From the NCBI RefSeq assembly GCF_004027225.2, contig NC_044289.2:12176354-12240353 (forward strand): a stretch of DNA of 64,000 nt. The letters run 5' to 3'. The notes beneath the pieces were generated by a model, which saw only the letters and a program-made list of their open reading frames with translations, was not told the origin of the DNA and ran no database searches. How positions within the stretch are numbered: position 1 is the first letter of the stretch; each line of letters opens with the position of its first letter. A program made the position numbers and the translations under genes. Shown one piece after another: positions 22,801 to 37,336 of the stretch. Source of the stretch: Strigops habroptila. Lineage: Eukaryota > Chordata > Aves > Psittaciformes > Psittacidae.

Positions 22801-24519
22801 AATCCTGCCTAAACTGACCCTGGGCCAGTGGAACCTCAAGCCTTCTCCCACCCAAACTGCAGAGTCAAAGCCTCGTCACGGCCATCCTTCCCCAAAAGGT
22901 CTGAGTAAAGTGGGGAAAAGTAAACCCATCTCCTCATCCTCCTTCTTCGTTTTCTATCCTGCAGTTTGGTTTTGTCCTGACGGGCAGAGAAAGGGCTCCC
23001 AGAGCATCCAGGAAGGGGCCTTGTGCCAGCAGTGGCTGCTGAGAGCATCTTTGGGATGGCCATGCTGCAGGCAGCTGCCCTGGCCAGGTCACCAGCACCA
23101 ACTCTGCTCTACTTTCTCTTTCCTCATTAGTGAATTCTCTACAGCCTAAGGAGTTCACGCTGGAGCAGGATCTCCGGGACAAGGATGTGTTTATCCAGCA
23201 CTCGGTGTGACCCTCAGCCTTAAATAACAGCCTCCGTTCCAGGCAGTGTCTCAGCCATGCTGGTGGCTGTCCTTGCAGTGAGTCACCTTAACTCTTTTTA
23301 TGGTGTCTTCAGACTACAACATGCAGGATAGGAGAAAGAGCAGCTCCCACCACAGTGTCTCAGCCCCCCAACTCCTTGTCTGAGGGGTTAGAGGGCAGCC
23401 AGGCAGGGACCTGCTCTCTGCAGCTGCCCTGGGATGAGAAGGGACCTTGGTGCTGCTGCTGCAGCCCCAAGCCCTGGCTGGGCTCTCCCTGGGGCAATGT
23501 ATGCCTGCAGTTTCTGCAAAATGCTGCCCATGAGCTGGTCCGTGATGCTGGGACAGTTCCTGCCCCTTTGGGATCCCCCTGTCCTTCCCTGGAGAGGACC
23601 TTGCTCTCAGGAGCCTGTTGAGCGGCTCTTTATCTCCTTCTAGAAGCAAACTTGTAAAACCAGGTGTGAAAAATGGAGAAGAGGGACCCAGGGAGCTGAT
23701 GGAGAACCTGGAGCATGTTCACCAATTTGCACATGGCATCTCTCCAAAGGAGGGCCTTTCCTCCTTGTTGAGTTCCTGTGGCTGCAATAAAGACTACAGT
23801 AGCACTGAGCAAAGTCTTATGGCACAGATAACTGTGATACCAGGCCACGAGATCTGTCCTGCCTGCTGCTCACAGAGAAATGAGGAGCATGAGGTGGGTG
23901 CTGCAGGTGCCCAGCACTGCTACCCCCCAACTTTGCACAGCACCAGCTCCAGCCTGCAGGGACAAGGGACTGTGCAGGGCAAGAAGACTCTGCAACCTCT
24001 AGCTGCCTACAGCAGCACCAGAGCACAGTCCCAGGTGTCACCCAAGAGTGAAACCCAAGAGAGCTCCTGGTAAGGGAGGGCAGCTATAAATGTCCTGCCC
24101 TGGCCAGGTTTTGCTATATCAAGGGGAGGAAGGGAACACTAAAGTCTTCTTTTAATCCCCAGTCTGGTTTTGTGCTGAGGCGATGGGAATAGATCCCTTG
24201 TTATCATACCAAAGGGTGGCCGCCCTGAGCTCTAGTGTCAGTGCAGATGCCCATGTGTGCACATCCCTGCACACACCATGCCCCGTGCTCCCCAGCAACA
24301 CCTCTATGAAACATAGAACACCACTGAGGTTAAAATTAGCTTCAGGCTATTTTCAGCCAGACCAGAAACACTGCTTGGGGGCAACACCAGTGGCATGGCT
24401 GGCTGAAGCCTGGAGAAGGAGCACGGCTCCTACACGTGAGCGGTGTGAAATCTGGGAGCATGGCTCGAGTCAGCCAGGCATCAGGAGAGAGGGGCTGCAA
24501 ACATCCATGCTCCATGTTC

Positions 24520-24835
24520 ACAGAATCACAGACCAGTTTGGGTTGGAAGGGATCTTAAAGCTCATCCAGTTCCAACCCCCTGCCATGGGCAGGGACACTT
24601 TCCACTAGAGCAGGTCGCTCCAAGCCCCTGTGTCCAGCCTGGCCTTGAACACTGCCAGGGATGGGGCAGCCACAGCTTCTCTGGGCACCCTGTACCAGCG
24701 CCTCAGCAACCTCACAGGGAAGAACTTCTGCCTAAAGCTCATCTCAATCTCCCCTCTGGCAGGTTAAAGCCATCCCCCCTTGTCCTATCACTACATGTCC
24801 CTGTAGAAAGCCCCTCTCCAGATTTCTTTTAGAAA
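24520..24835 (-). mobile_element. CR1 LINE fragment, 3' end, inverted
   Basis: It starts at 'agaatcacagaccagtttgg' and closely follows the 7513 and 38294 copies down to 'ctctccagatttctttt'. It lies in the TP53INP2-PIGU intergenic region. Confidence 0.9.
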
Positions 24836-26387
24836 TTATTCTTACAGATTTTCTGTGCTCCTGAGGATATTTAAAGTCTCTGGTTAATCCCTTGGGCTGA
24901 GCTACAGGCCCATGCGTGGAATGTGAGCCACAGCCACATGCATGGGACCAGGGGAGACAGCACTGCAGCACACTGTCACTTTAGGGCCACTGTGGAGAAA
25001 CCTCCTACCTCACTACTGTGCATTTGATGCCTGACACAAGATGAGTTGATAGGCATTGGGCTGCCTATAGGGCACAGATGAACTGGGACAAGGGAAGGAC
25101 ATTCAGGACCCGCAGAAGGGCTGAATCCTGGTCTCGTCCTGGGTCAGGATGTGGCTCTACCAATGCTGGTTGGGTGCTGCAGGACTGAGGTCACCCCAAG
25201 TCAGAGGAGAGATGGCAGCTCTCCCCTTCCCTGAGCCCTGAGCTGATCCTGTTTGCAGCCAGTCGCACCACATGCAGGCTGGGAGGGTGATAAACAGCAC
25301 AGAGCTCAGCGACAGAGGGCTGAAAGCCTTCAAGGACTCTGTGGCATTTAGACAATCCTCCCCCAGACGAGTGATGCAAGGCAGCGTCTCCCCGTGTGTA
25401 CCTTGGCACTCTCCTGAAGGAGCATGGCACCCTCCCTGGAGCCAGGAGAGGAGGTAGGATCACGGTGACATTGGAAATGGGACTCCAGGTTTGAGAAGAG
25501 AGGAGAGGACAAGGACAAGGAAAGTTTTCCCTTTGCTCTTTGGACACTATCCCAAGACCTTTGACAGACATGGGAGTTTTAAAACGCATACGATCCCTGG
25601 TCACCCCAAACCTCTGGGTTGCACTGTTTGGGTCCTGGTTGCAGATCAAGTGCAGAGTGCAGTGGGAGACACAGGAATAGGCAGATCCGCAGCATTTGCC
25701 CTTCCTGGATCAGGCACAGTGGTGGGACTGGGCTGGTTTGACTTGCAGGAGCACTGGCTGTACCTGACCTGACTTCAAAGCGTGGTGGCTCCACTCCCCA
25801 TGGCCTTGGGAGCTGTAGCCGCTTTTGGAAGCCTTAGAGAGAGCTCTGACATAACAGGGAAGCAAAGCTCACCCAGCGCTCAAGTCAACACATTGCTCTG
25901 GCCATCACTGGAGCAGAGAGGTGTCCCCATACACCAGTACGGGGCTGCTGGGGGCACATGTCCCTGTCAGTTTGCTCCTCAGATGGTGGCCTGCCCAAGC
26001 ATGGTGCATTCCAAGGAGATGACCTTAAAAAGAGCAAATCACAGGCAGTGTTAAAGGTTCCTGCTCTCAGGCGTTTCCATTGGGTCTTGGAAGATGCCCT
26101 GGTCCGGCTGGCCAAGCTCTCCCACTGGGAGCATGGCTCTCACCGAGCCCGGCCACAGCAGCCTTATAAGGACCCATCACTGAAACTGCCCGCAGACCCC
26201 TCTGCTCTCTCCATGATTCACATGGAGATGAAACCTTCAAACCCGCCCAAGGCACCTTCTCCCTTCTCTCACACATGAAGCCTGGGTTTCTGATCTTCTG
26301 AAGGTCTCCTCAGAAGGCAAAGGCCTTTCATAGTTTCCAGGCTTAGCTGCTCCATCAAAACGCTTAAAAAATAATTTTCTCACCTCT

Positions 26388-26446
26388 TTTGGAATAATAA
26401 ATAATCCAAATTCCAAATTTTGGAATAATAAAGAATCCAAAAAGCA
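26388..26446. repeat. Local direct duplication, about 28 bp unit
   Basis: Two copies of ttttggaataataaa followed by aatccaaa lie back to back, separated by attccaaa. It is a small tandem duplication in AT-rich intergenic sequence. Confidence 0.6.
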
Positions 26447-28688
26447 CATTTTCTTGCCTTCTTCTCAAACCCCTTCCAAACATTTGGGTGTATGAAGATC
26501 CCAAAACCAGAAAGGCTTTCAACCTGTGATACAGCTGCGCACAAGAGCAAAAAGGGGCCCTAAGTCAGCATATAGTCCAAAAATAGAATGAGAGGGTTAT
26601 CTGAAAAATGCACTAAATATAGACAAAAAAGTTTTGGGCCCCAGCTGCAGCTCTGGGCAGCAGGCGCATAGTGAAGTGTCACTTGCAGACAGGCTTTTTA
26701 AAGGTCCATGTCCATGCCAGCTGATGTGCTCAGAGCAGGTTCATGCCATACCTCGGCTGGATACAGCCCCATGTTGCTCTCCCACAGCTCTGTGGGCACT
26801 CAGAAAGTGGGTGACCAAGATTATCATCACTGCAGATGGTTCCAGGGTGAGCACCCCACCCGAGGAAAGGCAGCAAGCCTGGGGATGTCCCCTATGCAAG
26901 AAATTTCCATAGGGGATCTGCACTGGCTTTTTGAAGGCACTGGCACTAGGTGATCCTGCTGGGAGTGGTATCAACCAAGCTCCACTGCTGCCACCACAGC
27001 ATGACAGCAGTGTGCACAAGAATCCTCTCCTCTGGCCATTGGATTGCTCAGATCACCTTGAACTTCAGAAATGGCTTTGCTGTTGGTTTAACCCAGAGGG
27101 GAAGGTGCAGGCAGGGGCTCCTTTCATCTGAGGCAGGTCATTCTGCTCCGTTTACAACACAGAGTGGGAAACCTTCCAGTTTTCCAGCACTTTACAGCCC
27201 CATAAAAGCCTAATGCTGCCTTCTGCCCTGCGCAGCATGGAACAAAGACATGCTGAAGGGGCAGGGCGGGCCCAGAAGCATCCCTCAGCCCAGCAGCATC
27301 CCTCAGCCCCAGCCGGCACTGCTGCCTTCAGACCTTTGCAGTTGAATTGTCCCCAGTGGGTCTCTGCTTGCACTGGTTGGTGCTTTAATACCAGGTCCAG
27401 GAGGTGACATCCTCCTGCAGCCTGCCCAGACCCCTGCCAACATCCGCGCTTGACGAATATGCTGCTTCCCCATCTCTTGGCCCATTGAGGTGCACGAGTG
27501 CCCAAACCATCCAGGCACATAAGTTGCAGAGGAGGACAAGCATGGCCAGGGGGAGTAGAGGTGAACACCAGTGGGCAGAAGGAAGGGAGGAAGGGAATTT
27601 TGCCCATACGGCTCTGCATGTTTCTGAGATTTAGTGATTTTTGGTCACCAGCTCTTGGGATTAAAAAAAACCTTCCCCTGAGCATGAGGACCAAGACAAA
27701 GGCAGAAGGAAGCTCATAAAAAGTGTCTGATAGGGCCAAGCCTTGCTCTCGTTTTGAAATGAGATAGATAGGAAAATCTCACTGATAAAGGTCCAAGATT
27801 CTTTGAAGTCCTCACGGTTCATTAACTGCAGCCTGAGCCAATGGCAGATCCAAACTGCCAAGAATCAATCCTCACCTGCAGCAGCAGGGTCTCTTCTGGG
27901 AACAAAGTCATGCTGGAGCACGAGGCTTCATCACCTGATGCTTGGAGATGCATTTTATTCATGGATTTTTAGGTAAATACACACTTTGGAAAGCACGTCT
28001 GACGCAGCTGGCTCAGCTCATGGGGCACGGGAAGAGGCACCACTCCCCACGGCATTGCCCTTGGGAGCTAAGCTGCTTTTGGGATCTAAGGACACTCCTG
28101 CTCCCAGCACACATCAGCCCTTCCTCACCTCCTGGTTTCAGCCACTGAGGAAGCTGGTTTTGCAAACTCAGAGGCACAAACACGCCTCCAAGATCTACGA
28201 TCAGATCTTCACCAATGCCCTGGACCTTCATAATGACTTCACAGTTTCACAAAAACTGTGTCATGGTATGGTACAGATAAGCTCTCACAAACAGTGTCAG
28301 GCGTTCCCGTCCTCACCTGTCTGTCACGGGACCATGACAACCCATCATTATAGTTGACACCAGGAAAGGGATGGAGAGGCAAGGTCAGGGCAGGGAATCA
28401 CCCCAGGGCATGCAGTGCAGGTTGCTGGTTGGTGGCTAAAGAAGAACTCCCAACATGGAGAAGGAACCCAGGCAAGCTGTAGACAGGAACATTGCTTCAA
28501 TAAGCTCTTTGCTAGGTCTCATCTGAATGAAAGCAGTGACACCAGGGCAGCAGCAGAAAGAGATGTTTAGAAGCACCACTGCTTTTCTGGCTACAAACCT
28601 CTTTCCCTCTGAACCAACACATACTTAGATGAAAGGCTCCTGAGGAACTGCTTCTCCTGCAAACCCCACTTTGCCCAGTTGGATAAGT

Positions 28689-28704
28689 TGTGTGTGTGTG
28701 TGTG
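28689..28704. repeat. (TG)8 microsatellite
   Basis: Eight uninterrupted TG units, a likely length-polymorphic marker. Confidence 0.85.
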
Positions 28705-29013
28705 TATAAATTGGGTCGTTAAAAAAAAACAATAACTTTTCACTTCCTGCTCTTCAGCAACTGAAGGCCACCAGTGAGGTGATGCAAGAGGTGGCTGTGA
28801 TTGCAGAGCCACCAGTGCCAGCTCTGCTCTCCTGCCCTGCCTACACAGGGTGTTGTGCAAGGGGGGATTTACTGACCTGGTGTGAAGGTAAAGCTGGAGA
28901 CAGAGCCAACTGCCAGGCCTGGCCTCCCCTGAGATGTGAGGAGGACAAGGAAAGGCAACAGAGAGGATAGAAACTGTGCTTTTGGTTACAATAAAGTATT
29001 TCAGATGTGCCTA

Positions 29014-29130
29014 GTTCAGCATACCAAACACTGCCATTGGGATGGTGCCAGAGTATCATAATTCCACTCTTGGGGCTGGCATCAGCAGGGCAGGTTCAAG
29101 AGGTTGCCATTATAGAGGAGCACTTGGAGG
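29014..29130 (+). repeat. Left arm of a diverged inverted repeat pair
   Basis: About 112 bp starting at gttcagcataccaaacactg matches, in reverse complement and without gaps, the sequence at 30140-30256. I count about 18 mismatches by eye (roughly 84% identity). The homology fades past gagcacttggaggtgtg. It could be one arm of a palindromic or transposon-like structure, or one of two copies of an unlisted interspersed repeat. Confidence 0.8.
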
Positions 29131-30139
29131 TGTGCTCCACTTCAGGAAGATGCTTCTGAAGTCAGTGGGACTCACTCCTGTGCCACCCTGTAACCAGGAA
29201 GCGAAATGCGGTGTTTTCATCACCACCTCCTTCCATCAGGGATCTGGAGAAATAAAGCTGGAGTGGAAAGAAGATGAGTATGACTGACACACCAAGGAGG
29301 GTGGCGCACCCCCTGCCCTGCCTCCTTGAGGTCCAGTGGCAGCAGAGGTGAGTGAATGGGTACCTGAGCCTGGATCCCCTCTGTACCCAGGGTGGCACTG
29401 CACAGTGCAGCTCAGGCTGTATCAGGCCACCAGCAGCAAGAACCATGTCCAGCAGTCATTCTCATGAGTGAAGGCAGCAGAGCCAGGGCAGGCACTGGCC
29501 AAAACATCAGGGATCAGCCTGGGGACAAAAACTGGGGAGAGCAATCCAGCCAGGCGAGTAGAGCCAGAGGTGGCGAGGAGCTGGAGAGACAGGTTTGGGA
29601 GAGGGACAGCACCTCCTCAGAGGTTCCTCCAAACACCCCGTGCAGCCTGGGCTGGTCCCTCTGTGGCCACATCATCTGGACATCCATCCCTACTGTGGCC
29701 ATTGGACCCACCACCCTGCGGCAATGCAAGAGGTGCAGTGGCGGGGGGAGCAGAGAGGGAACCTCCAGGGTCTGTCTGTCTGTCCTCCCGGCCATGTCAC
29801 CCAGCACAACCCAAACCTGCTGGGTGCCAGGCCGATGGGAGCAGTGTCCTCACCCTCCCTTGGTCCCCCCACAAACCACCATGGTCGCTGTGGCAGATAT
29901 ACACCAGTGATCTATGGAGCATGGCACACTGGCAACAGAGGTGCCAGGGTGGCATTGACACAGCCTGGAACAACCAGGGAGGGATGTGAGCCCTGGCCCC
30001 ATGAGGACTGATGTTCTGCTCCCTCCTGCACCCTGGGGTCCCTCCCCATGAGGACAGGAATAGCCATCAAGGGTAGAGGTGGGCAGAGGGTGCACCTCAT
30101 GGACAGGGTCCAACCCAGAGGGACATGGGGGGACCATGC

Positions 30140-30256
30140 CTATAAGTACTCCTCTATAATGGTAATCTCTTGAACCTATCTCACTGATTCGAGCCACAAG
30201 GGTGGAATTAGGATTTTCTGACTCCATCCCAATGGCAGTGTTTGGGATGCTGAACC
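30140..30256 (-). repeat. Right arm of a diverged inverted repeat pair
   Basis: Reverse complement partner of the arm at 29014. The best block is the shared ccaaacactgccattgggat; a second is ccattatagaggag. The outer flanks show no obvious target-site duplication. Confidence 0.8.
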
Positions 30257-33200
30257 ACCATCCAGAGCAGGATGGGGAGGCACAGCAGGTCTGGGTGCAG
30301 GGGTGCTCTGGCATGGCAGCAATGGGGAGAACATGGTTTTCCAGATGTTGGCCATAAACACCTCATTGCTTCCAACACAACAGCAGAGGCTTGCCCACAG
30401 GGTCATCAACCTCCTCTTGAGAGGCAGCATCAAAACCTTCTGCCTTGCTGAGCACCCCATGCTCTGCACCCACTGCCCAGCCGCAGGGTGAGGAGACCAC
30501 GGGGCTGTGGTCGGCAGCTCAGGCAACGCGTGACAGGCATGAGGGAAGGGTCCCTGGGGCAGCAGCGGCCGAGTCACGCACCACAGGACAGGCTGGGTGT
30601 GACTTCAAAGAGCCAGGTCCCGCACGACAAAGCAGCAGGGTGGTGACTCCTCTCGGGGAGCCGGTCACAAGGGTGAGCACCCAGCAACCACGCTGAGCAT
30701 CCGAAGCAGTGACAGGCGCAACAGGCAAGTTATGCACCAGGGAGGCTTCATGCATGACCATGAATGGCCCCAGGTTCAGGCGGGAGACCCAGAGGTCACC
30801 GGCTGAGTCACCAGCAGGTCGGAGCACTGTGGTCCTCCGTACCAGCCACCCCAGCCACCAGCTCCCTTCCAGCCCAGCTTCCCAAAGCATTGCCCAATGC
30901 TTCCTGCCAGCACCGTCCCACCTTGACCAAGCTTCTGCCTTCTCTCTGGGAATGCTTGACCCCTGCTTCTCATCCTGACACCTCCCCATCTGTGACAGGA
31001 GGCTCTGTCCCCACTGCAGTGGTACCATGGGGACACCCCCAAGGTTGGAGTGCCCTGTGCCCCAACAGCCAGCCCTCGCCTGGCACCAGGAGAGGGAGCT
31101 GGGAGGCCTCTGCTCACAGCACCCACCTCACCGCACTGTGGCATCCCTGTCCCAGCCCACCCGGTCCCAGCAGCAACACGCATTGTGGCAGGGCTGCCAT
31201 GGGACACGGTGGTGGTGGCACCTCCTGCCCCAGCCCAGCCAGTGGAATGGGCTATGCTGGGCAAAACATTCCCATGTGGTTCCCTGAGCTGGTTTGCTCA
31301 TGGCCACCACCTTATACCGGGGCTGGAGGAGGCCAGAGATCCCTTTTTTTAACCCTGTTTTTCCACTGGCCTCCTGTGGAAGAAAAGATGGGCAATAAAA
31401 GAGAGTGTGATACACAGAGCTGCTTTTCATAATCCACTTTGCCTTTCCAGTCCCTCTTTGCTCCAGCTGTTACAGACCTGCCTGGCTTTCTTTTGCTTGA
31501 AAAGGAGGAAGGAAACGGGGCTGCCGGCTGTGAATGCTCAGTCTGTGTCCTCCGTGTCCTGGATCTGACCCAACCTTTTGGTGTAAGGGACTTAGAAGCC
31601 AATATTCTACTCGATCAGAACAAGGCCCATGTGTTTGTTATAAATGAGTGAATCTAGAAGATCCACAAGTCTACTCAGTTGCAAAAATATTGTCTAGAAT
31701 ACCACAGATCTGGCTGTAAATTTGCTGCCACATTAAAAATACTATTAAGCTCTTTGATATAGTAAAATGAAAGAGATAGGCAGAAGGCAAAGTGGTGAAT
31801 GTACTTAGCAGAGCAAACACAAACTGATTGCACTCAGCAAGAAAAGGAGAGGGAATCGATAGTGACATGTTTCATTACTGTTTCATCAGCCAGGTTAATC
31901 TGCCACCAGGATGCAACCGATGTTGCGTCCAAATGCATGATCCCATTATCTGGGAAAGCATTAAAGGCTTCAGGGCTTATCTAGATACAACAATTAAAGC
32001 AGCAACCTAAGAAAATGCTGAAGTGACAGTTAATAATGAAATCTGTGAACCCCAGAGAGCTCCTGAAAGGTCACTGTCTAACCAAGACTGGCTCAATCAC
32101 TGCAGCACTTCTGGCTCTGAGATCAAGGGACCACTGGTGATGGACAAGGGGCAGGGGTTGCTGAGAAGTTTTTCCAACAGCCTCATTGCTGTCACCCAGT
32201 CACCTCCATCCACCGCAGTCATACTCCTTTTATGCCCTTTTAAATATTTGGGTTTCCTTTGGTTTTTAATGACAAGATGTTGTGTATGTTGAGGCAGCTC
32301 GGCTCCTCGCTCATCTCTCAAAGGGCAGTTCTAGCCACAGTTTGTCTCATATCTTGAAAGCAGAGGTTTGAGCTGTCCTTGGCTAAATTCGCTCTGAATT
32401 TCAAGCCCCTGATGGCATGTGGCAGTTGTGTCTGGACTAATCCCTCTATATCAAATGCTTCAGTCGCTCTCAGCTCCAGGTTGTTATTATAGCAATGACA
32501 TATTAACCTCGTCTGTTGAGCAGTGAGTAGATGACCTGGACTTGCATCAGCAACTGGTGGGCAGCTGGAGATGGGAAAGCTTCATAGAAGCTGTGTTAAA
32601 TTCTTAGTGCTTCCATGCAAAGAAGGGGAGACAATTCCATTTGACAGGTGGGTTTCCCACTGTTAGCCATAATCCCACAGCCTGGACGATGTGAACGTCT
32701 TAATAATGTGATACCTTTGCCCACTGAAATTTCCCCACTAAAGAAGTATCCGTCTTTTTTCCTGTACCACGAAGTTCATCGGGAATGCTCAGTGTCCCCA
32801 CTGCTGGTTTAGAAGCCCGTTACCTTCCTCTATGCTTCAAGATTGAGGTTAAATGAAGGATTTGAGAGGTGCTATGTAAAATGGGCCCCTGCATAGCGAG
32901 ATCTTTGCTAAGTAAGGGACGCTAAAGAGGTGAGGTTGTGGGCTCAGCACTTTTACGCTGGTTGTTTAAAAGAAGATCTTTTAATTCCTGGGATTTCTGT
33001 GCAAATGTAATTGTTTGAACACCTCTGCTTCATTCTACTCTGGCGTAGCAGTCATATAGACTGTATGTAGACCAGTCACCTATTGCTCAAGGCCATGGAT
33101 AGCCCTGCACAAAGCAGAGGATGTGTCACTGCTCCAGACACGCAGCCCAGGAGCAGGGAGCCAGCTGCTCTGGACTCCCTCCAATGCATTGCTGTCTCTA

Positions 33201-36200
33201 ACGCTCACACACTGTCCCCTGCCTCTGTGACAGGTCACTGCGAAGTACCCGGCTCTCGGGCAGCTTTCCATGAAAACACCTCTCGAGGAAGGCAGAGCTC
33301 CAGTGTCACTGGCATAAGCCCCCAGCGCACTGCTTAATGTTGCAGACATCCCATTGCAGCAAGGAGCCAAACTTTAAACACTTGCATTCTCTTTCCCAGC
33401 ACTTAACGATTTCCTTCTGGCTGGACTGTTCCCAAAACTGAAAAGAGACAGAACAGCTACAAATAATTCATCTAAACCTTGCTGACAAGGGCAAACAGCC
33501 TGCCTGTTGTTCCCTGCTGCAGTGGGGATTTTTGTGCTCCAGCATATGGCTGCTGCTGGAAGAGGTGGACTTGGTACCATGGCATAGGTCTCGTAGGGAA
33601 AAAGATACTGCTCCTGCAACTAGCAATGGACTCTGGAAATGATCAAGTGAAACCAGAAGAGAAAGGAGTGAAGGGGAGTGACCTGGGCAAGGGCTGGTTT
33701 GCAAAGAGTCTTGGTAATGCACAGATAGATCCCTTTTTACTTCTTTCCCATCTGATTGTAGGGCAGATCCCAGATGGAGATAAATAAGTTGGTTTAGATC
33801 TAACTGGGAAAAGCTGACAAGCTTCCAGGTGCAGAGCACATTCTCCAAGTTCCCTCATCTGCCTGTTCCCACTCCTCTTGTCAAGTGAACAAGGCAAAGG
33901 AAAGAGCACATTTAGTTTTAACAGTTGTCTTTCCAGCCATCACACCCTGTTGGCTTCATGTCTTTCACTGAGTTCCTCACAAATGGAGAAAATAATGTTG
34001 ATTTGGAAATCTGTATTGTCAGCTCGGCAGTGCAAACATCCCAAATGTTCCCTCCTCCACTTTCTGCTTCTCTTTTTCTTTACCCCAGCTGGCAAACACA
34101 CTTCTATGACACTGAGGGTCTCTGCACATGGGTCTGTGGCCTTGGTAAGCTCCGTATGTGTAATAGATCATAACATAGGTTGTTACAAACTGTACATAGC
34201 CCTTCGCTGCTCATCCAGTGAGTGCTGCAGACTGTTCTCAAACCCTCTGAATGAGCAATACTGTACCAAAGTAAAGCACTGCTGAAATCCTGGGACAGAG
34301 GTACTCTGAACTGTTAAACCAGTGGCCCACGAACTCACCACACCTGAAGTGCTTCTCATTGTATTAAAAAGACCTGAACCACCCTCTGGTCTGAAAGTTC
34401 ATATTTACCCTCTGGTCTTTGCTCAGAATTGCCAAGAAAGGCAGCTACAAGGATGAGAAGTGAAACTAACAGCCAATCCCTAAACCTTCACAAGTGTCAT
34501 ATGAACAATCACTGCCACCCAGCACGGAATTTCAGCCAGAGACCTTCCCAGCAGAAGAGGGGCAGGTCCATCACGATGTTGTTGTTGGGAGCTGATCACA
34601 CACCCAAGTGGTGGAGCCCTGAGTAAGCCGAGTGGAATGATGGCAAAGTCAACGCCAGCTGATGAGACAGCCCGGTTTTAAGTTGCTGCTGTCAAGGTGA
34701 GCAGTTTGTAATGCTCTGTTTAGACAATGTCCAAAGGCTAAACAGTGCTGTTTGTCCGAGGCTTTAGATTAATCTTGCTTAACTTCAGCTGTCCAGAGTT
34801 TCAGTGTTCAGTTCACATAATCAGCTTGGCCCTCCTCCACCTAGGAGAGATGTCTGCAGTAAGTTTGTAGCCCTCTGGACAAGCCCATCTCTCCCTCATG
34901 TAGATGATGAGCTTCCACTAGGTGATTGTTGGCTTAAGTAGCTGGCAGGAATTACAGCTTTCCTTTGTGGGTATTTTCATTTTTTTAACATTGCCTTTTA
35001 AAACTCACATGTAAAATGTTCAGTGTGGCACCAGAAATTTAACCTTCCTGGGGGCTGAGAAAAGCTGATTTCCTTTCTTACAAGGAGAGCTGTCCTTCAT
35101 GTAAAGGAAGTTCCTGGCGTATGAAACCACTCAGAGAAATCTGAAGTGGAATTTATTCACTCCTCTCTCTGAAGCCAAAGAAGAGCTGACCACTCAGGCT
35201 CCTAGTATGTATGTACATAAAAGTGGACTTCATGGGAAAACCAAACCCACCAAAGAACAGTAATGACTACATTGCAACTATTGCTGTGTGAGGTCTGTGG
35301 TGGGAAAGGCAGAAGAAGAGAACACAGTGTAGCACTGAAGTGGTTGACCATAAGGAAAAAAACCATGACAGCTTGTCCAAAACAAATCTTGGGTGAAAAC
35401 CATCCCTCTGGGACATGGGGATGGAGTGGAATAGATCCCACGGGAAGAGGAAGCATCTCTGAACTATGAACGCTGTTGCATGGGGCCCTGATTATTCTAC
35501 TCAGTTAGAATAATAGCTGTGCTCTCCCAAGTGCGAAAAGATTGAGTTCGACTGGAAGAGCTGCCAGGAAGGACCGTAGGGTTCCTGAGGAATCAGAATG
35601 CCTTTTGTACAGTGAAGCTAGAAAAGGAGTGGCTTGTTTACCCAGAAAAATGTCACCATTGCGTAATTCCAGCAGGGCACACAAAAAGCGCCCAAACCAG
35701 CATCTGTTTGCAAGAACAAAGATGAATCACCCCTGAATTGGCTCAGTCTTCAACAGAGTGTTTTATGAAAGTTCTGTGATGCAACATCACCAGGTTGGAT
35801 TCATCATCTAAATTATCAGCGTGGGTGCCTCACATAAGCAACGCAACTGATGGAGCAAAGAAGCTTCTAACAGCAGCTCTCAGTTGCCTTTTGGGCTCCA
35901 TCTAGATCTGCACTTTTGTGTTAGGCAACAAACACTGGAGGCTTCAAGGTAGGCAGTGAAAATAGCCCCCTCCAGAGCTGCATTTGCCACTACCTGTTGG
36001 ACCAACAATCACTTCGCTGTCCCACTGCAGTACTGCTGGTAATGCCACAGCAGGAGATGCTCAAACTTCAGGTGGTTAAACCACTCCCATGCTTCAGTAT
36101 ACCAAACCCTCTGTGCGTTAGTACCAGCTCACATGCATAGCAAGGAATTTTAGGAAGAAAGGGTAGCACATAAAATCCCTGATGCTGCAAATCTACCATC

Positions 36201-37336
36201 TGTCTGGGGAAAACACCAGGACATGGGAGACCAGGTTTATATCTTTGCTGGAAACTTCCAAATTGTTGTATGAACTGAGCAAGCCCTTTTTTCTCAGAGT
36301 TTTCTGGTTTTCTGTGTGCTGGCTTTGAGCTTCACAACACTGCTCAGCTGCACAGTATGCACTGCCAGGTGATCTCAGACCACGGCCATTCGCAAACCCA
36401 CACCAGTCTGGATCTTTTTAACCTCTTCCTGATTTTCACAAAGCTTGTAGGAACGCTGAGGCTTTTAGAGGGCTGCTCCTATTTGGCCAAAAGTGGGTTC
36501 AAAAGTTACTGCCGGACAGAGGGACATGGTGTGTGTGTGCCTATTGCAACACCTTACAGACCCAGGCTAACTCCCCAAGTTAGTGTCAGTCTGAAGACAG
36601 ATTCCAAGGCTCTAGCATCTAACCCTCTCATATTTGCCTTACAGACTTGGTGCTTTGAGAGGGCTGAACATGTGAACTTAGCTTATGAATTGCAATACAC
36701 TGCTGGCCCCAGGATCATCTATTGGAGAAACATTTGAGTAAACGTATGCTCCATAAACAATCACTGCATTTGTCATTAATTATTCTTCTGACCTTTCTTT
36801 TTAGTTGGCTTTTGCACTCCAGTTGAACACAGAACAACTATAGTGGCATGATTTCACATCTGATTCCTGGTGCCCTCAGAGGTTATCAGAATTTCCCCAG
36901 GGCTTCTACTTCCCTGCGCTGCATCAGATGGTGCTGGAAAGCATATGGCACAGATCAGGCTAGCAAAATCAGCATCTCAGAGCAGTGCAGCTTTAACCAC
37001 ACAACTGCATTCCATTTATTCAGCAGAGCAGCACTCTCAGGCAACTGCTGTCAATCGGATCAGAACTGTCAGTTGGAAAGCAATCAGTGCTGGGAAAAAA
37101 GCACATTTCGGATCAGAAAGCTCAAGAGAGTTCTGTTCACAGCTGCAAAGAAGAATAATCAGCATTTCTGGCTTCTTACTTACAGATGCCTGCACAAATA
37201 AATTAACTTGGACAAATCCATTCTGATCCATCAGAGGATGAGCCAAGCCCAGTCAGTTCTGGGGCCATCAAGTCCCATGGCCAGCTAGTGCCTATGCCAA
37301 GAGGAAATCAGTTCTATCACCACAACCAGCGCCTTC

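Noticed and set aside
29014-30256. Inverted pair as a classical DNA transposon with target-site duplication
   Set aside because: The outer flanks (gtgccta and caccatc) do not match and no transposase remnant is visible, so I left the class open.
30764-31432. 222-codon plus-strand open frame in the intergenic region
   Set aside because: Pro/Ser/His-rich with overlapping frames on both strands and no recognisable domain.
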